Virus record (IMG/VR): IMGVR_UViG_3300022821_000075
Coordinates: 1 to 32,354 of that record
Origin: a virus
Reading direction: 5' to 3' (one strand)
Length of the DNA stretch: 32,354 bases
Shown here: in pieces, positions 17,101 to 22,251 of the stretch
How positions within the stretch are numbered: position 1 is the stretch's first letter
Layout of the letters: the number at the start of each line of letters is the position of its first letter
The notes under the pieces: model-generated
The model's input: the letters and a program-made list of their open reading frames with translations, nothing else
Databases searched by the model: none
Told to the model about the DNA's origin: nothing
Program-made: the position numbers and the translations under genes

Positions 17101-17284
17101 ACACCTCGGCAAGTGGAACGGATCAGGCTATGATATGGTCAAGGGACGTTCGCCTGAAAAAGGCCGGGTACAGGTTCTTGAAGAGGATAACGAGAAATTG
17201 CAAAAAGCTCTTTCTGAAATTGAGTTAGAATTTAGTACATTCAAGAAAAGCATTGAAGATCGCCTTATGGCAATCGGTGCTTAA
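14168..17284 (+). CDS. Long tail fibre protein
   Basis: 1038 residues. The N-terminus (LVLVTLDSRDEVVAPADGDYLGLQV) probably attaches to the tail. Residues ~130-900 are a Thr/Ser/Gly-rich shaft with recurring units, such as LTSISTLLNSNVTPTTL.LVIG and SAGTYT, each seen twice, plus two copies of the 21-nt string encoding TTLGTSG (14638 and 15294 regions). The last ~60 residues (GRVQVLEEDNEKLQKALSEIELEFSTFKKSIEDRL) form a coiled coil, probably for trimerisation. A preceding ADISKALRYLEQLLGEDIV segment is helical. It probably forms side or tip fibres for receptor recognition. Internal DNA repeats suggest module shuffling. Confidence 0.7.
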   Translation: MSDPLVLVTLDSRDEVVAPADGDYLGLQVAGVWKKVALSVLAQYVGDEVESDYANTASVETITGIWSYNVAPEFNAGVRMEQESSPPSGVAGYSTLYVNAAGALISIDEAGSSETVSFLERAQSFTATQTFSGVDINGGNIDGTIIGAATAAAGSFTTLGTSGLASLNSLSLTTVLSATYGGTGLTSISTLLNSNVTPTTLGLVIGTSVQAYHATLAAVSAGTYTGSTSIVTLGTIATGAIPASLVTAGTFGAGAYVFPSTLASGTHTISSDLILATGSITSASGAISFGNENLTTTGVVTIGADSTSVKLNIIGNRSDVAGEGFVTLTDVYKSAFRLDTSNRFNLDMYNGSTWYNAFSVSTIGAVTFAGALSGITTLGTSGLATLASLTVTGAVILKGATMSTFIATLIDDATQGDAQTTLGVDPSGTDNSTDVTLGGSLDYLTLSGQVLTRNAIVLTTDVSGVLPVANGGTALTSISTLLNSNVTPTTLSLVIGEDTQAYSSVLDGVSAGTYTIPAERVDPGTFPSGAYVFQGALSGITDLTMSGALALGSGTITTTGAVGTGVATHGTGAVVQVYSGVTSSTFLPQLMVFDGAFSGGILVKTDSTTAARGGQVTLARSNGSTNGLVNNGDVLGAINFAGADGADYRSVGASIVGVVSGTAGVNDMPASLKFYTTQSGNQNPTLALTIDATQVSTFASTVITTASGGFKSATTTANDRTPIWRVGDADAYGFSYFRGTASLGTDGIGFHLGTATAAASILNIIPAGIVVTGTGSFTGNVLIGTTTDTYGTLQVSGEMMAGDSLSNALYTSSGSLNGAYGTDTDSGALIFNNVGYQNGTSRFRDSIFKDGKNTTVMSIDGSAKALTMVDGANFVLGGSTLAASATNTIHVYDGTAPTGAITNGALLWSEGGEMKVMDSGANTTTLSPHNSSLLPAGHFSELMGWGYYSTNSILGYAVNADISKALRYLEQLLGEDIVHLGKWNGSGYDMVKGRSPEKGRVQVLEEDNEKLQKALSEIELEFSTFKKSIEDRLMAIGA

Positions 17285-17316
17285 ATAACGCATCATTTAA
17301 AACACAGACCAAGAAA

Positions 17317-17781
17317 ATGGCAACCCCATCTCGATTTAAAGTCGCTGCAAGCGCAACCCCAACGGCAATGACCGGGCTAAATGGCTCGGTAGTTGTTCGG
17401 CTTAACCCAAAACCAAGAACAGTTAGTACCCCTCGCAGACGTCAAATGACGGACAGCAACGGCGTACCTGTTTGGATTATGGAGGACACGAACCTCAAGG
17501 CTTCTAAGACGCAACCAGTAGGATCTATCAAAAGGATGGAGACCGTCAACGAGGACGTGCCTGTGACCCGTGACGGGAAAGCCGTTATGGATAATGGCTC
17601 CGTGAACCTCAGTATTTCCGTAGTAGATGAAAAAGGACACCGTATCGACGGGGGCCGAATTCCACAGGTTACACTCGACACGCTTTCAGTCGAGTCACAG
17701 GCTCTTTGGGAAGCTGCTTTTGAAGCAACCCGGAACGAGGTGTTGGCAGGATTTAGTGACTTAGAGGTTAAAGAGAACTAG
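17317..17781 (+). CDS. Unknown late protein
   Basis: 154 residues, starting after AAGAAAATGG. It has a polar, Pro/Arg-rich N-terminal third (LNPKPRTVSTPRRRQMTDSNG), a beta-like middle (NGSVNLSISVVDEKGHRIDGG) and a helical end (SQALWEAAFEATRNEVLAGFSDLE). It follows the fibre gene and precedes a strong hairpin, so it is the last gene of the structural block. I recognise no family. It may be a virion protein or fibre chaperone; no catalytic motif is visible. Confidence 0.45.
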   Translation: MATPSRFKVAASATPTAMTGLNGSVVVRLNPKPRTVSTPRRRQMTDSNGVPVWIMEDTNLKASKTQPVGSIKRMETVNEDVPVTRDGKAVMDNGSVNLSISVVDEKGHRIDGGRIPQVTLDTLSVESQALWEAAFEATRNEVLAGFSDLEVKEN

Positions 17782-17787
17782 ACAAAA

Positions 17788-17823
17788 AGCCCCCGGGCAG
17801 GAGGTTATCCATACCCGGGGGCT
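17788..17823. terminator. Hairpin terminator, U-tract on the - strand
   Basis: AGCCCCCGGG (17788-17797) and CCCGGGGGCT (17814-17823) form a perfect 10-bp stem with a 16-nt loop. On the - strand the stem is followed by TTTTTG, a good intrinsic terminator. On the + strand it is followed only by TACG. It separates the structural block from the lysis block. Confidence 0.7.
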
Positions 17824-17853
17824 TACGTTCTGCTTTCACTCATAAGAACGTAA
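17823..17853. promoter_or_regulatory. TTACGTTC/GAACGTAA inverted repeat
   Basis: TTACGTTC (17823-17830) and GAACGTAA (17846-17853) are perfect 8-nt arms around a 15-nt spacer, starting at the last base of the terminator stem. Five bases after it, ATG at 17858 opens an 8-codon frame (MTGYAIRF) ending 8 nt before the next gene's ATG. It could be an operator or an RNA control element for the lysis block. Confidence 0.35.
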
Positions 17854-17892
17854 AACAATGACTGGTTACGCCATTCGCTTCTAAAAAAACCA

Positions 17893-18195
17893 ATGTCAGA
17901 GTACACAAGAGCCTTTGCAAATATGCCCGGATTATGGAAAACGCTCCTTGTAGCGTTCTCTTTGATCGGGATCGGCTTCACGGTCGGGGGGGCCACGTAT
18001 TCACTTACTGAGATCCCACAACAGGTCAAGGCGAATACAGCGGCTATTATTGAAAACACACGGCGCATAGAGGCGTCAGGATCCAAGCTAGACAGAATCT
18101 TATCAGAGGTGGTGCTTGGGAATTGTCTCGCTGAAAAGTTAGCTCAGGGACTTCCTTATCAAATGTGTCAATACAAGAAGGTTGAGGACCGATAA
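17893..18195 (+). CDS. Membrane-anchored coiled-coil protein, lysis region
   Basis: 100 residues. After a short cytoplasmic N-terminus a hydrophobic segment (LLVAFSLIGIGFTVGGATYSL, ~18-38) predicts one membrane span. The rest is a heptad-like stretch (IPQQVKANTAAIIENTRRIEASGSKLDRIL) and a short tail with two cysteines. It resembles small single-TM coil proteins near phage lysis genes, which may be holin modulators or tail-linked. Start context AAAAAAACCAATG has no SD. Function not assigned. Confidence 0.5.
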   Translation: MSEYTRAFANMPGLWKTLLVAFSLIGIGFTVGGATYSLTEIPQQVKANTAAIIENTRRIEASGSKLDRILSEVVLGNCLAEKLAQGLPYQMCQYKKVEDR

Positions 18196-18210
18196 CTTGC
18201 ACCGCTCATA

Positions 18211-18257
18211 AATCGTTGTTACATTCGTTGGTCACTTTCACGCTACCCTAAACGATT
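18211..18257. promoter_or_regulatory. AATCGTT/AACGATT inverted repeat before gene start
   Basis: AATCGTT (18211-18217) and AACGATT (18251-18257) are perfect arms 33 nt apart, the right arm ending immediately before the ATG at 18258. A looped-out leader or operator is possible. Arms this short can arise by chance. Confidence 0.25.
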
Positions 18258-18821
18258 ATGTCACAGGTTGGAATAGAGATCCTCACTACCTACGGTGTCG
18301 CTCTCGCTGTACACACTTCTCTTGAATTGATTGGCAAGCTTGATCATATGCCATCAGACCTCTCCTACGCCGGGACACGAATCCGGCCCCGCCTCAAGCC
18401 AATGTCGGAAGAGATGGCAGACCTTGACCGGGATCTATACCGGAAACACGGCAAGAAAAACCACGAAGGAAACATATATGTTGATCGCAATGGTCACGTT
18501 GTTTTCGAGAACCCCGAGGCAGAGGACGCATTCTTGGCAGAGAAGCGGGCCAAACTAAATGATCCGTTCACGTTTGTTACTTATTCCTGTAAAGAGTCTG
18601 TTATTGACGAACTCAAGGCGGGCAAGTACGAAGGTGGGTTTGGATTCCTGGACGCGCTGATCGGTACGGTTATCCTGACGGCAGAAGAGGAGACAGAACT
18701 CAAGACCTCTGCCGAAACACGCAAGCGTGAATCAAAGGAGTTGGATATGGCTGCTGTTGTCTCTGACGAAAAGGAGACTCCTGTAACAGAAACGCCAAAA
18801 GGCAAAGCTAAAAAAGGTTGA
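18258..18821 (+). CDS. Unknown late protein
   Basis: 187 residues. The N-terminal ~30 residues are mildly hydrophobic (EILTTYGVALAVHTSLELIGKL). A charged middle contains GNIYVDRNGHVVFENPEAEDAFLAEKRAKLNDPF. A possible helix GFGFLDALIGTVILTAEEETEL precedes a Lys/Glu/Pro-rich, disordered C-terminus ending KGKAKKG. It is not a recognised family. It sits between lysis-region membrane genes but shows no membrane anchor or enzyme motif itself. Confidence 0.45.
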   Translation: MSQVGIEILTTYGVALAVHTSLELIGKLDHMPSDLSYAGTRIRPRLKPMSEEMADLDRDLYRKHGKKNHEGNIYVDRNGHVVFENPEAEDAFLAEKRAKLNDPFTFVTYSCKESVIDELKAGKYEGGFGFLDALIGTVILTAEEETELKTSAETRKRESKELDMAAVVSDEKETPVTETPKGKAKKG

Positions 18822-18826
18822 TTCCA

Positions 18827-19099
18827 ATGCTAAAACTGAAATTCAATGGCGTGAATATCGCCCTTCTTGTTGTAGCCGTTGCCACCGTATGGGTTACTTT
18901 CAACTTCTTTATCGAGTTCTCCGGGTTCGCGGTTGTGATAGCTAAAGCAAGCATTGGGCTCACGCTTGCTGCGGTGGTAGACAATGTGATTCTTAGAGCA
19001 TTCAACACAGTTGAGGAAATCAAGAATGGAAATGTCACCTATGCGACTGTTTACTTTGGCTTTATGTTTATCATTGGCCTCGCTTTGCTCTCGGGCTAA
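18827..19099 (+). CDS. Holin candidate, three membrane segments
   Basis: 90 residues from ATG 18827 (a TTG at 18818 is also in frame). Three hydrophobic segments are visible: NIALLVVAVATVWVTFNFFI (~9-28), GFAVVIAKASIGLTLAAVV (~34-52) and YATVYFGFMFIIGLALLSG (~72-90). Size, topology and position just before the endolysin gene fit a holin that opens the inner membrane. The endolysin start lies ~60 nt inside its 3' end in another frame. Because the endolysin has its own signal peptide, this may act as a pinholin-type timer. Confidence 0.6.
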   Translation: MLKLKFNGVNIALLVVAVATVWVTFNFFIEFSGFAVVIAKASIGLTLAAVVDNVILRAFNTVEEIKNGNVTYATVYFGFMFIIGLALLSG

Positions 19100-19586
19100 T
19101 GCCCAAGCCCACCTCGATACTGCACGTGTCTACATTGGTGTGCAGGAGTTCGGCAACAATGCAGGTCCGGATATTGAAAGATTCCTTGCCTCCGTTGGAC
19201 TCAGGAAGGGGAACCCCTACTGTGCTGCCTTTGTCTCGTTCTGCCTCAATCAAGCAGGAGGAATCGAGTTCCCGACTATTAGAACAGCCCTTGCTTCGCG
19301 TTTTATAACTCGAGGATCTATCAAGGCGAGTTCTGTCCTCCGGGGGGTTCACCCCCTCCCGGGGTCTATTGTTATTTGGAAAAAGGGAAACACAATCTTC
19401 GGACACGCCGGACTCGTTCTTGATTGGAGTGGTAAATGTGGGCAGACGATTGAGGCCAACACCTCCTCTGGAGTGTATGGATCTCAGCGTGACGGTGACG
19501 GGGTTTGGATTAGGGAAAGGTGCATCACCCCCGGGTCGTATTTCAGGATCGTTTCTTTTACCCCAGTTAGATATGTTCAAAAATAA
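19041..19586 (+). CDS. Sec-exported cysteine endolysin (CHAP/NlpC-like)
   Basis: 181 residues from ATG 19041 (ATG at 19032 possible). The N-terminus MRLFTLALCLSLASLCSRANA is a signal peptide with probable cleavage at ANA. The enzyme part has VYIGVQEFGNNAGPDIERFL, then NPYCAAFVSFCLNQAGG with the catalytic Cys at ~61, PGSIVIW and GHAGLVLDWSG with the His at ~122, and a final Asn/Glu region (IEANTSSG). This is the layout of CHAP/NlpC-type amidase or endopeptidase phage lysins, which cleave peptidoglycan. Export would place it in the periplasm before lysis. It overlaps the holin and the next gene. Confidence 0.75.
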   Translation: MRLFTLALCLSLASLCSRANAQAHLDTARVYIGVQEFGNNAGPDIERFLASVGLRKGNPYCAAFVSFCLNQAGGIEFPTIRTALASRFITRGSIKASSVLRGVHPLPGSIVIWKKGNTIFGHAGLVLDWSGKCGQTIEANTSSGVYGSQRDGDGVWIRERCITPGSYFRIVSFTPVRYVQK

Positions 19587-19953
19587 AACAGCCCTTGCCC
19601 TCGAGGTACTTGGGCTTGTCTTGGTCGTTCTTGCCGTGCTTCTTGCTGCAAGCTCTCACGTTAGCCGTATGGAGACGCAATACGCAAACGACCTACGGGA
19701 AGCAAAATCACGGATAAGCGATTCCGAGGTTATCGTGGACAGCCTCCGGGCGCAATCTGATGCCTCTGCCCTTGTCATTGATTCCCTCGAGGTTGTTGCT
19801 GCGTTTCACCGCCTTGAATCGGCCGATTTTAGAAACCGCCTCCTGATCCTTCTTGCAGAGATTGAGGAGACCAAAATCAATACGAGATATGAAGGTCCTG
19901 ATAGTTCTCTTGCTTCTGATGCTCTCCGCGCTTTCCGTCAACGCTCAAACTGA
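19573..19953 (+). CDS. Rz-like inner-membrane spanin subunit candidate
   Basis: 126 residues from ATG 19573, 14 nt inside the endolysin gene. One N-terminal membrane span (LALEVLGLVLVVLAVLLAASS, ~8-28) is followed by a periplasmic coiled coil (METQYANDLREAKSRISDSEVIVDSLRAQ...). This is the type II layout of lambda Rz. The 3' third encodes, in another frame, the start of the next gene (19889), reproducing the nested Rz/Rz1 architecture. It would link inner and outer membranes in the last step of Gram-negative lysis. Confidence 0.6.
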   Translation: MFKNKTALALEVLGLVLVVLAVLLAASSHVSRMETQYANDLREAKSRISDSEVIVDSLRAQSDASALVIDSLEVVAAFHRLESADFRNRLLILLAEIEETKINTRYEGPDSSLASDALRAFRQRSN

Positions 19954-20338
19954 GCAGGCCACCCGCGACACGGTATTGGTTATGTCTTATTCCGGGGTCC
20001 CCGGGTTTTGGGTAACAAGGCCAGTTATCGAGGACTACCACGCTGTCCGAACGGCTATCATACCCGGCCTTGAGCGGATTATCCTCACGTATTCAGGGCT
20101 TGCTATTTCTGACTCCCTCACGATCATTGCTCAGTCAAGGCAGATCGAACAACTCGTTTTAAGGGTTGGCACCGGGGACAGGATCTCAAAAGAACTCTCC
20201 GGGCAGGTTAGCGAGTGGCGAACGCTCAATGGTAAAACCCTCAAAATGTATCGCCGGGAGAAGCTGCTCCGGAAAATACTGACAGGATCGGCCCCTTTAC
20301 TGATCGCCGGAGGTATTCTTATTGGTGCTAGTCTATAA
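19889..20338 (+). CDS. Nested exported coil protein, spanin partner candidate
   Basis: 149 residues from ATG 19889, inside the Rz-like gene. MKVLIVLLLLMLSALSVNA is a signal peptide with probable cleavage before QTEQ. Helical segments (LTIIAQSRQIEQLVLRVGTGDRIS, QVSEWRTLNGKTLKMYRREKLLRKIL) follow, and the last ~20 residues (GSAPLLIAGGILIGASL) are hydrophobic. There is no lipobox Cys, so it is not a classical Rz1 lipoprotein; the C-terminal hydrophobic end could anchor it instead. The role is inferred from nesting and topology. The stop is followed directly by the hairpin at 20341. Confidence 0.5.
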   Translation: MKVLIVLLLLMLSALSVNAQTEQATRDTVLVMSYSGVPGFWVTRPVIEDYHAVRTAIIPGLERIILTYSGLAISDSLTIIAQSRQIEQLVLRVGTGDRISKELSGQVSEWRTLNGKTLKMYRREKLLRKILTGSAPLLIAGGILIGASL

Positions 20339-20380
20339 AAAGGCCCCGATTGCCTCCTGTGGTGAAGCAAACCGGGGCCT
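20337..20380. terminator. Convergent terminator between late and early genes
   Basis: AGGCCCCG (20341-20348) pairs with CGGGGCCT (20373-20380), extended by TTGC/GCAA. Reading the - strand, the stem is followed by TTTTT (20341-20337), a standard intrinsic terminator for the early unit. On the + strand there is no U-tract after the stem, but the stem sits exactly at the end of the lysis genes. The next 50 nt up to 20431 show nothing else except two GAGAC strings on the - strand. Confidence 0.75.
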
Positions 20381-20431
20381 AGCCTTCCGTCTCTGTCTCT
20401 GCGACTTACGTCCGTTTAAATAGATCGGGGC

Positions 20432-20812
20432 TTAGAACGAACGTGAGGAGGCCCTGTTAGCTTGTGCGTTTTTGATTTCCTCCACCTTCAATAGTCCAGT
20501 TTTTATCTTCTCCCGAATCAATCCCTTCCTGTCCTCGGAAGTCATAAGCCTTAATCGCTGTTCCCCGGGCAAGTCTAGGCCAAGAGTCCAGAGTACCGAG
20601 TCCGATCTCCTCATTGAGAAAGTGAGAACCGGGTAGTTTATGCTTTTCAAGTCTACGCTGAACGAGGCATTCCCGAAAACCGTCCGGGCTTTGGGTATAA
20701 TCATTGCAGCCACCGAGTACGTGACCCTTTTCAGTAAGGGCGGTACGCTTCTCATCCTGATATCGAGATCGCTCCTTTCTATCAACTCCTGATTTGCCGG
20801 GGTGTGTTCCAT
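20432..20812 (-). CDS. Unknown early protein, last gene of the leftward unit
   Basis: 126 residues, ATG at 20812. Mixed helix/strand composition with hydrophobic strands (VTYSVAAMIIPKARTVFG, INYPVLTFSMRRSDSVLWTLGLDL) and a helical basic C-terminus (SEDRKGLIREKIKTGLLKVEEIKNAQ). Its codon use and hydrophobicity are more gene-like than the overlapping frame 20457-20951. No family recognised. It ends ~50 nt from the terminator at 20337-20380. Confidence 0.5.
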   Translation of the reverse strand: MEHTPANQELIERSDLDIRMRSVPPLLKRVTYSVAAMIIPKARTVFGNASFSVDLKSINYPVLTFSMRRSDSVLWTLGLDLPGEQRLRLMTSEDRKGLIREKIKTGLLKVEEIKNAQANRASSRSF

Positions 20813-20951
20813 TGTTTTGAGGGTCTACGTGAACGATACAAAAAGAGGTGGCCTCGGTCCGGAAGTGGCATTGCTCCGATAGGCCGGGAACGTCAGGCAA
20901 GGGACGGACTGACCATCCTGAACCGACAATCCAAAAAATGACGAACCACAT
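20457..20951 (-). CDS. Doubtful overlapping open frame with hydrophobic N-terminus
   Basis: 164 codons from an ATG that follows the previous gene's stop by 13 nt, the normal spacing here. The first ~46 residues (MWFVIFWIVGSGWSV..., PLPDVPGLSEQCHF) look protein-like with a hydrophobic start. The remainder is polar, Gly-rich and overlaps the convincing frame 20432-20812. It may be a real short membrane protein with an overlapping C-terminus, or the 5' end of the neighbouring gene joined by a +1 frameshift near 20815. Otherwise 20813-20951 is non-coding. Confidence 0.25.
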   Translation of the reverse strand: MWFVIFWIVGSGWSVRPLPDVPGLSEQCHFRTEATSFCIVHVDPQNNGTHPGKSGVDRKERSRYQDEKRTALTEKGHVLGGCNDYTQSPDGFRECLVQRRLEKHKLPGSHFLNEEIGLGTLDSWPRLARGTAIKAYDFRGQEGIDSGEDKNWTIEGGGNQKRTS

Positions 20952-20964
20952 ATGGTTAACCTGT

Positions 20965-21318
20965 TTAATTGTTATGGATAATGCCTGATGGCAGAATAGA
21001 AGGCTGCGGGGCCTCCCAAGGTACCCAAGTGTAAGAAATTACCGTGTACTCGTTTCCATCAGCACCCTTCTCTTTTCGCTCAACGGCTATTTTGTCGTGA
21101 CAAAGAAAGGAGTATCTACCGGGGCCAAGATGGTTGATAAAGTCAAACAAGGCCGTGTCCTGCCCGTTGTTTTTGACAATATCGTCTAGCGAAACACTAA
21201 AGTATCGTTGGCAGAGTCCATTGATAAAAGGAAGATTGGAAAGGGTTGCCAACCTCATACCTGACGGGTGAAGTAGCTCCGGGATATAGTGCGATGTTTC
21301 CCAGTTTGGTTTAGGCAT
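20965..21318 (-). CDS. Unknown early protein
   Basis: 117 residues, starting 8 nt inside the previous gene's end (ATGCCTAA). Aromatic and polar: ETSHYIPELLHPSGMRLATL, FINHLGPGRYSFLCHDKIAVERKEKGADGNEYTVISYTWVPWE. The last part resembles a beta hairpin with conserved-looking Trp. No motif or family recognised. It belongs to the tightly packed unit with the SbcC-like gene, so a nucleic-acid role is only a contextual guess. Confidence 0.45.
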   Translation of the reverse strand: MPKPNWETSHYIPELLHPSGMRLATLSNLPFINGLCQRYFSVSLDDIVKNNGQDTALFDFINHLGPGRYSFLCHDKIAVERKEKGADGNEYTVISYTWVPWEAPQPSILPSGIIHNN

Positions 21319-22009
21319 TTTTGAACACGATTGCTGTGATGGGCCGTATTTGATAAGGTCCTCCTGTTTTGCGGTCTAACGAAAACCACGATGAAAAAGT
21401 TGACTGCAGGTTAGATACCGGGTGGCTCGTTTCGAATGACTCAAAAGCAACTTGTCGATCCTCTGTGATCTCAAGCCCTGTTTTAGTCGATCCGAAGTAT
21501 TCGTGTTGAATAACGAGGAATGTCACCTCTGATCCTCCCCGGGGACGATGTATTGTGACGGAAAACTCCTCGGACCACCCTTTCCACTCTCCTGATCGGC
21601 TAGGATAAATGGCGCCAAGACTACTCTTTGAGAGGATGTTGCCATCACGCCTTGATTGCCTAGTGAGGCTTATCTTTTCTCCGTCCCACGACCACCAAAC
21701 CTCATCTGAATCCTCGAGGTCGAGATTGTTAAAGGATTGAAGGCCGTACCATTTTATCCTCTTAAACCGAAGGCTCAGATCTGAGGCCCCTAAGAGTCTG
21801 CCCGATATCCCCGGCGTGAGGCTGTTTGTTTTTCGTTCGATCTTAGATCCGTCACTCCTAAATATGTCTTGATCCTCGCTTTCACCCTCCCATAACTGGA
21901 CTCGGAGCCGGATTGAAAAGAACTGATTCCGAGTTGGAAGTAGTTTTTTGAGCCTGTGGATTAGTGGCCCGGCAAAAACAGCCCCGGCCTTGATGGTCAA
22001 TACCTGCAT
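21311..22009 (-). CDS. Unknown beta-rich early protein
   Basis: 232 residues from ATG 22009, one base after the previous stop (TAAAATG). Upstream in-frame codons lie inside that gene. The composition is beta-rich with many Trp (KIERKTNSLTPG, RIKWYGLQSFNNLDLEDSDEVWWSWDGEKISLTRQSRR, EWKGWSEEFSVTIHRPRGG). I recognise no domain. Basic/aromatic strands could bind DNA or protein. It is coupled to its neighbours on both sides. Confidence 0.45.
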   Translation of the reverse strand: MQVLTIKAGAVFAGPLIHRLKKLLPTRNQFFSIRLRVQLWEGESEDQDIFRSDGSKIERKTNSLTPGISGRLLGASDLSLRFKRIKWYGLQSFNNLDLEDSDEVWWSWDGEKISLTRQSRRDGNILSKSSLGAIYPSRSGEWKGWSEEFSVTIHRPRGGSEVTFLVIQHEYFGSTKTGLEITEDRQVAFESFETSHPVSNLQSTFSSWFSLDRKTGGPYQIRPITAIVFKNA

Positions 22010-22010
22010 T

Positions 22011-22250
22011 TTATCCTCTGCCTCTTGGGTCGTTACCAAATGAATTGCGATACCGGATCCTGCCATCCTTACGGTGGACGAACACCTCCGCTCTCGTTAG
22101 CCGGGCAAGCCTCCGGGCTTTTCTGTATGCCCCGTATTGAGTATGAGCGGAAGCAATAACTAGTGTTGATTTAGACCTCTTGACGATCCACCGATGGAGC
22201 CGGGGAGCGTTAAGGTCGTTTTTGCTTTTGTAGGTGACGTGAATCTGCAT
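22011..22250 (-). CDS. DUF2188-like small basic protein
   Basis: 79 residues, 1 nt after the SbcC-like gene. The pattern W.VKRSKSTLVI...TQYGAYRKARRLARLTRAEVFVHRKDGRIRYRNSFGNDPRG matches the DUF2188 family of short beta-hairpin proteins (strand, Ala/Arg helix, 'VHxxDGRIR..xSxGxDP' ending). The family's biochemical role is not established. The high Arg/Lys content suggests nucleic-acid contact. It is probably co-translated with the recombination gene upstream. Confidence 0.55.
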   Translation of the reverse strand: MQIHVTYKSKNDLNAPRLHRWIVKRSKSTLVIASAHTQYGAYRKARRLARLTRAEVFVHRKDGRIRYRNSFGNDPRGRG

Positions 22251-22251
22251 T

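Noticed and set aside
8946-17284. Diversity-generating retroelement target in the fibre genes
   Set aside because: No reverse transcriptase or template repeat was seen in this window.
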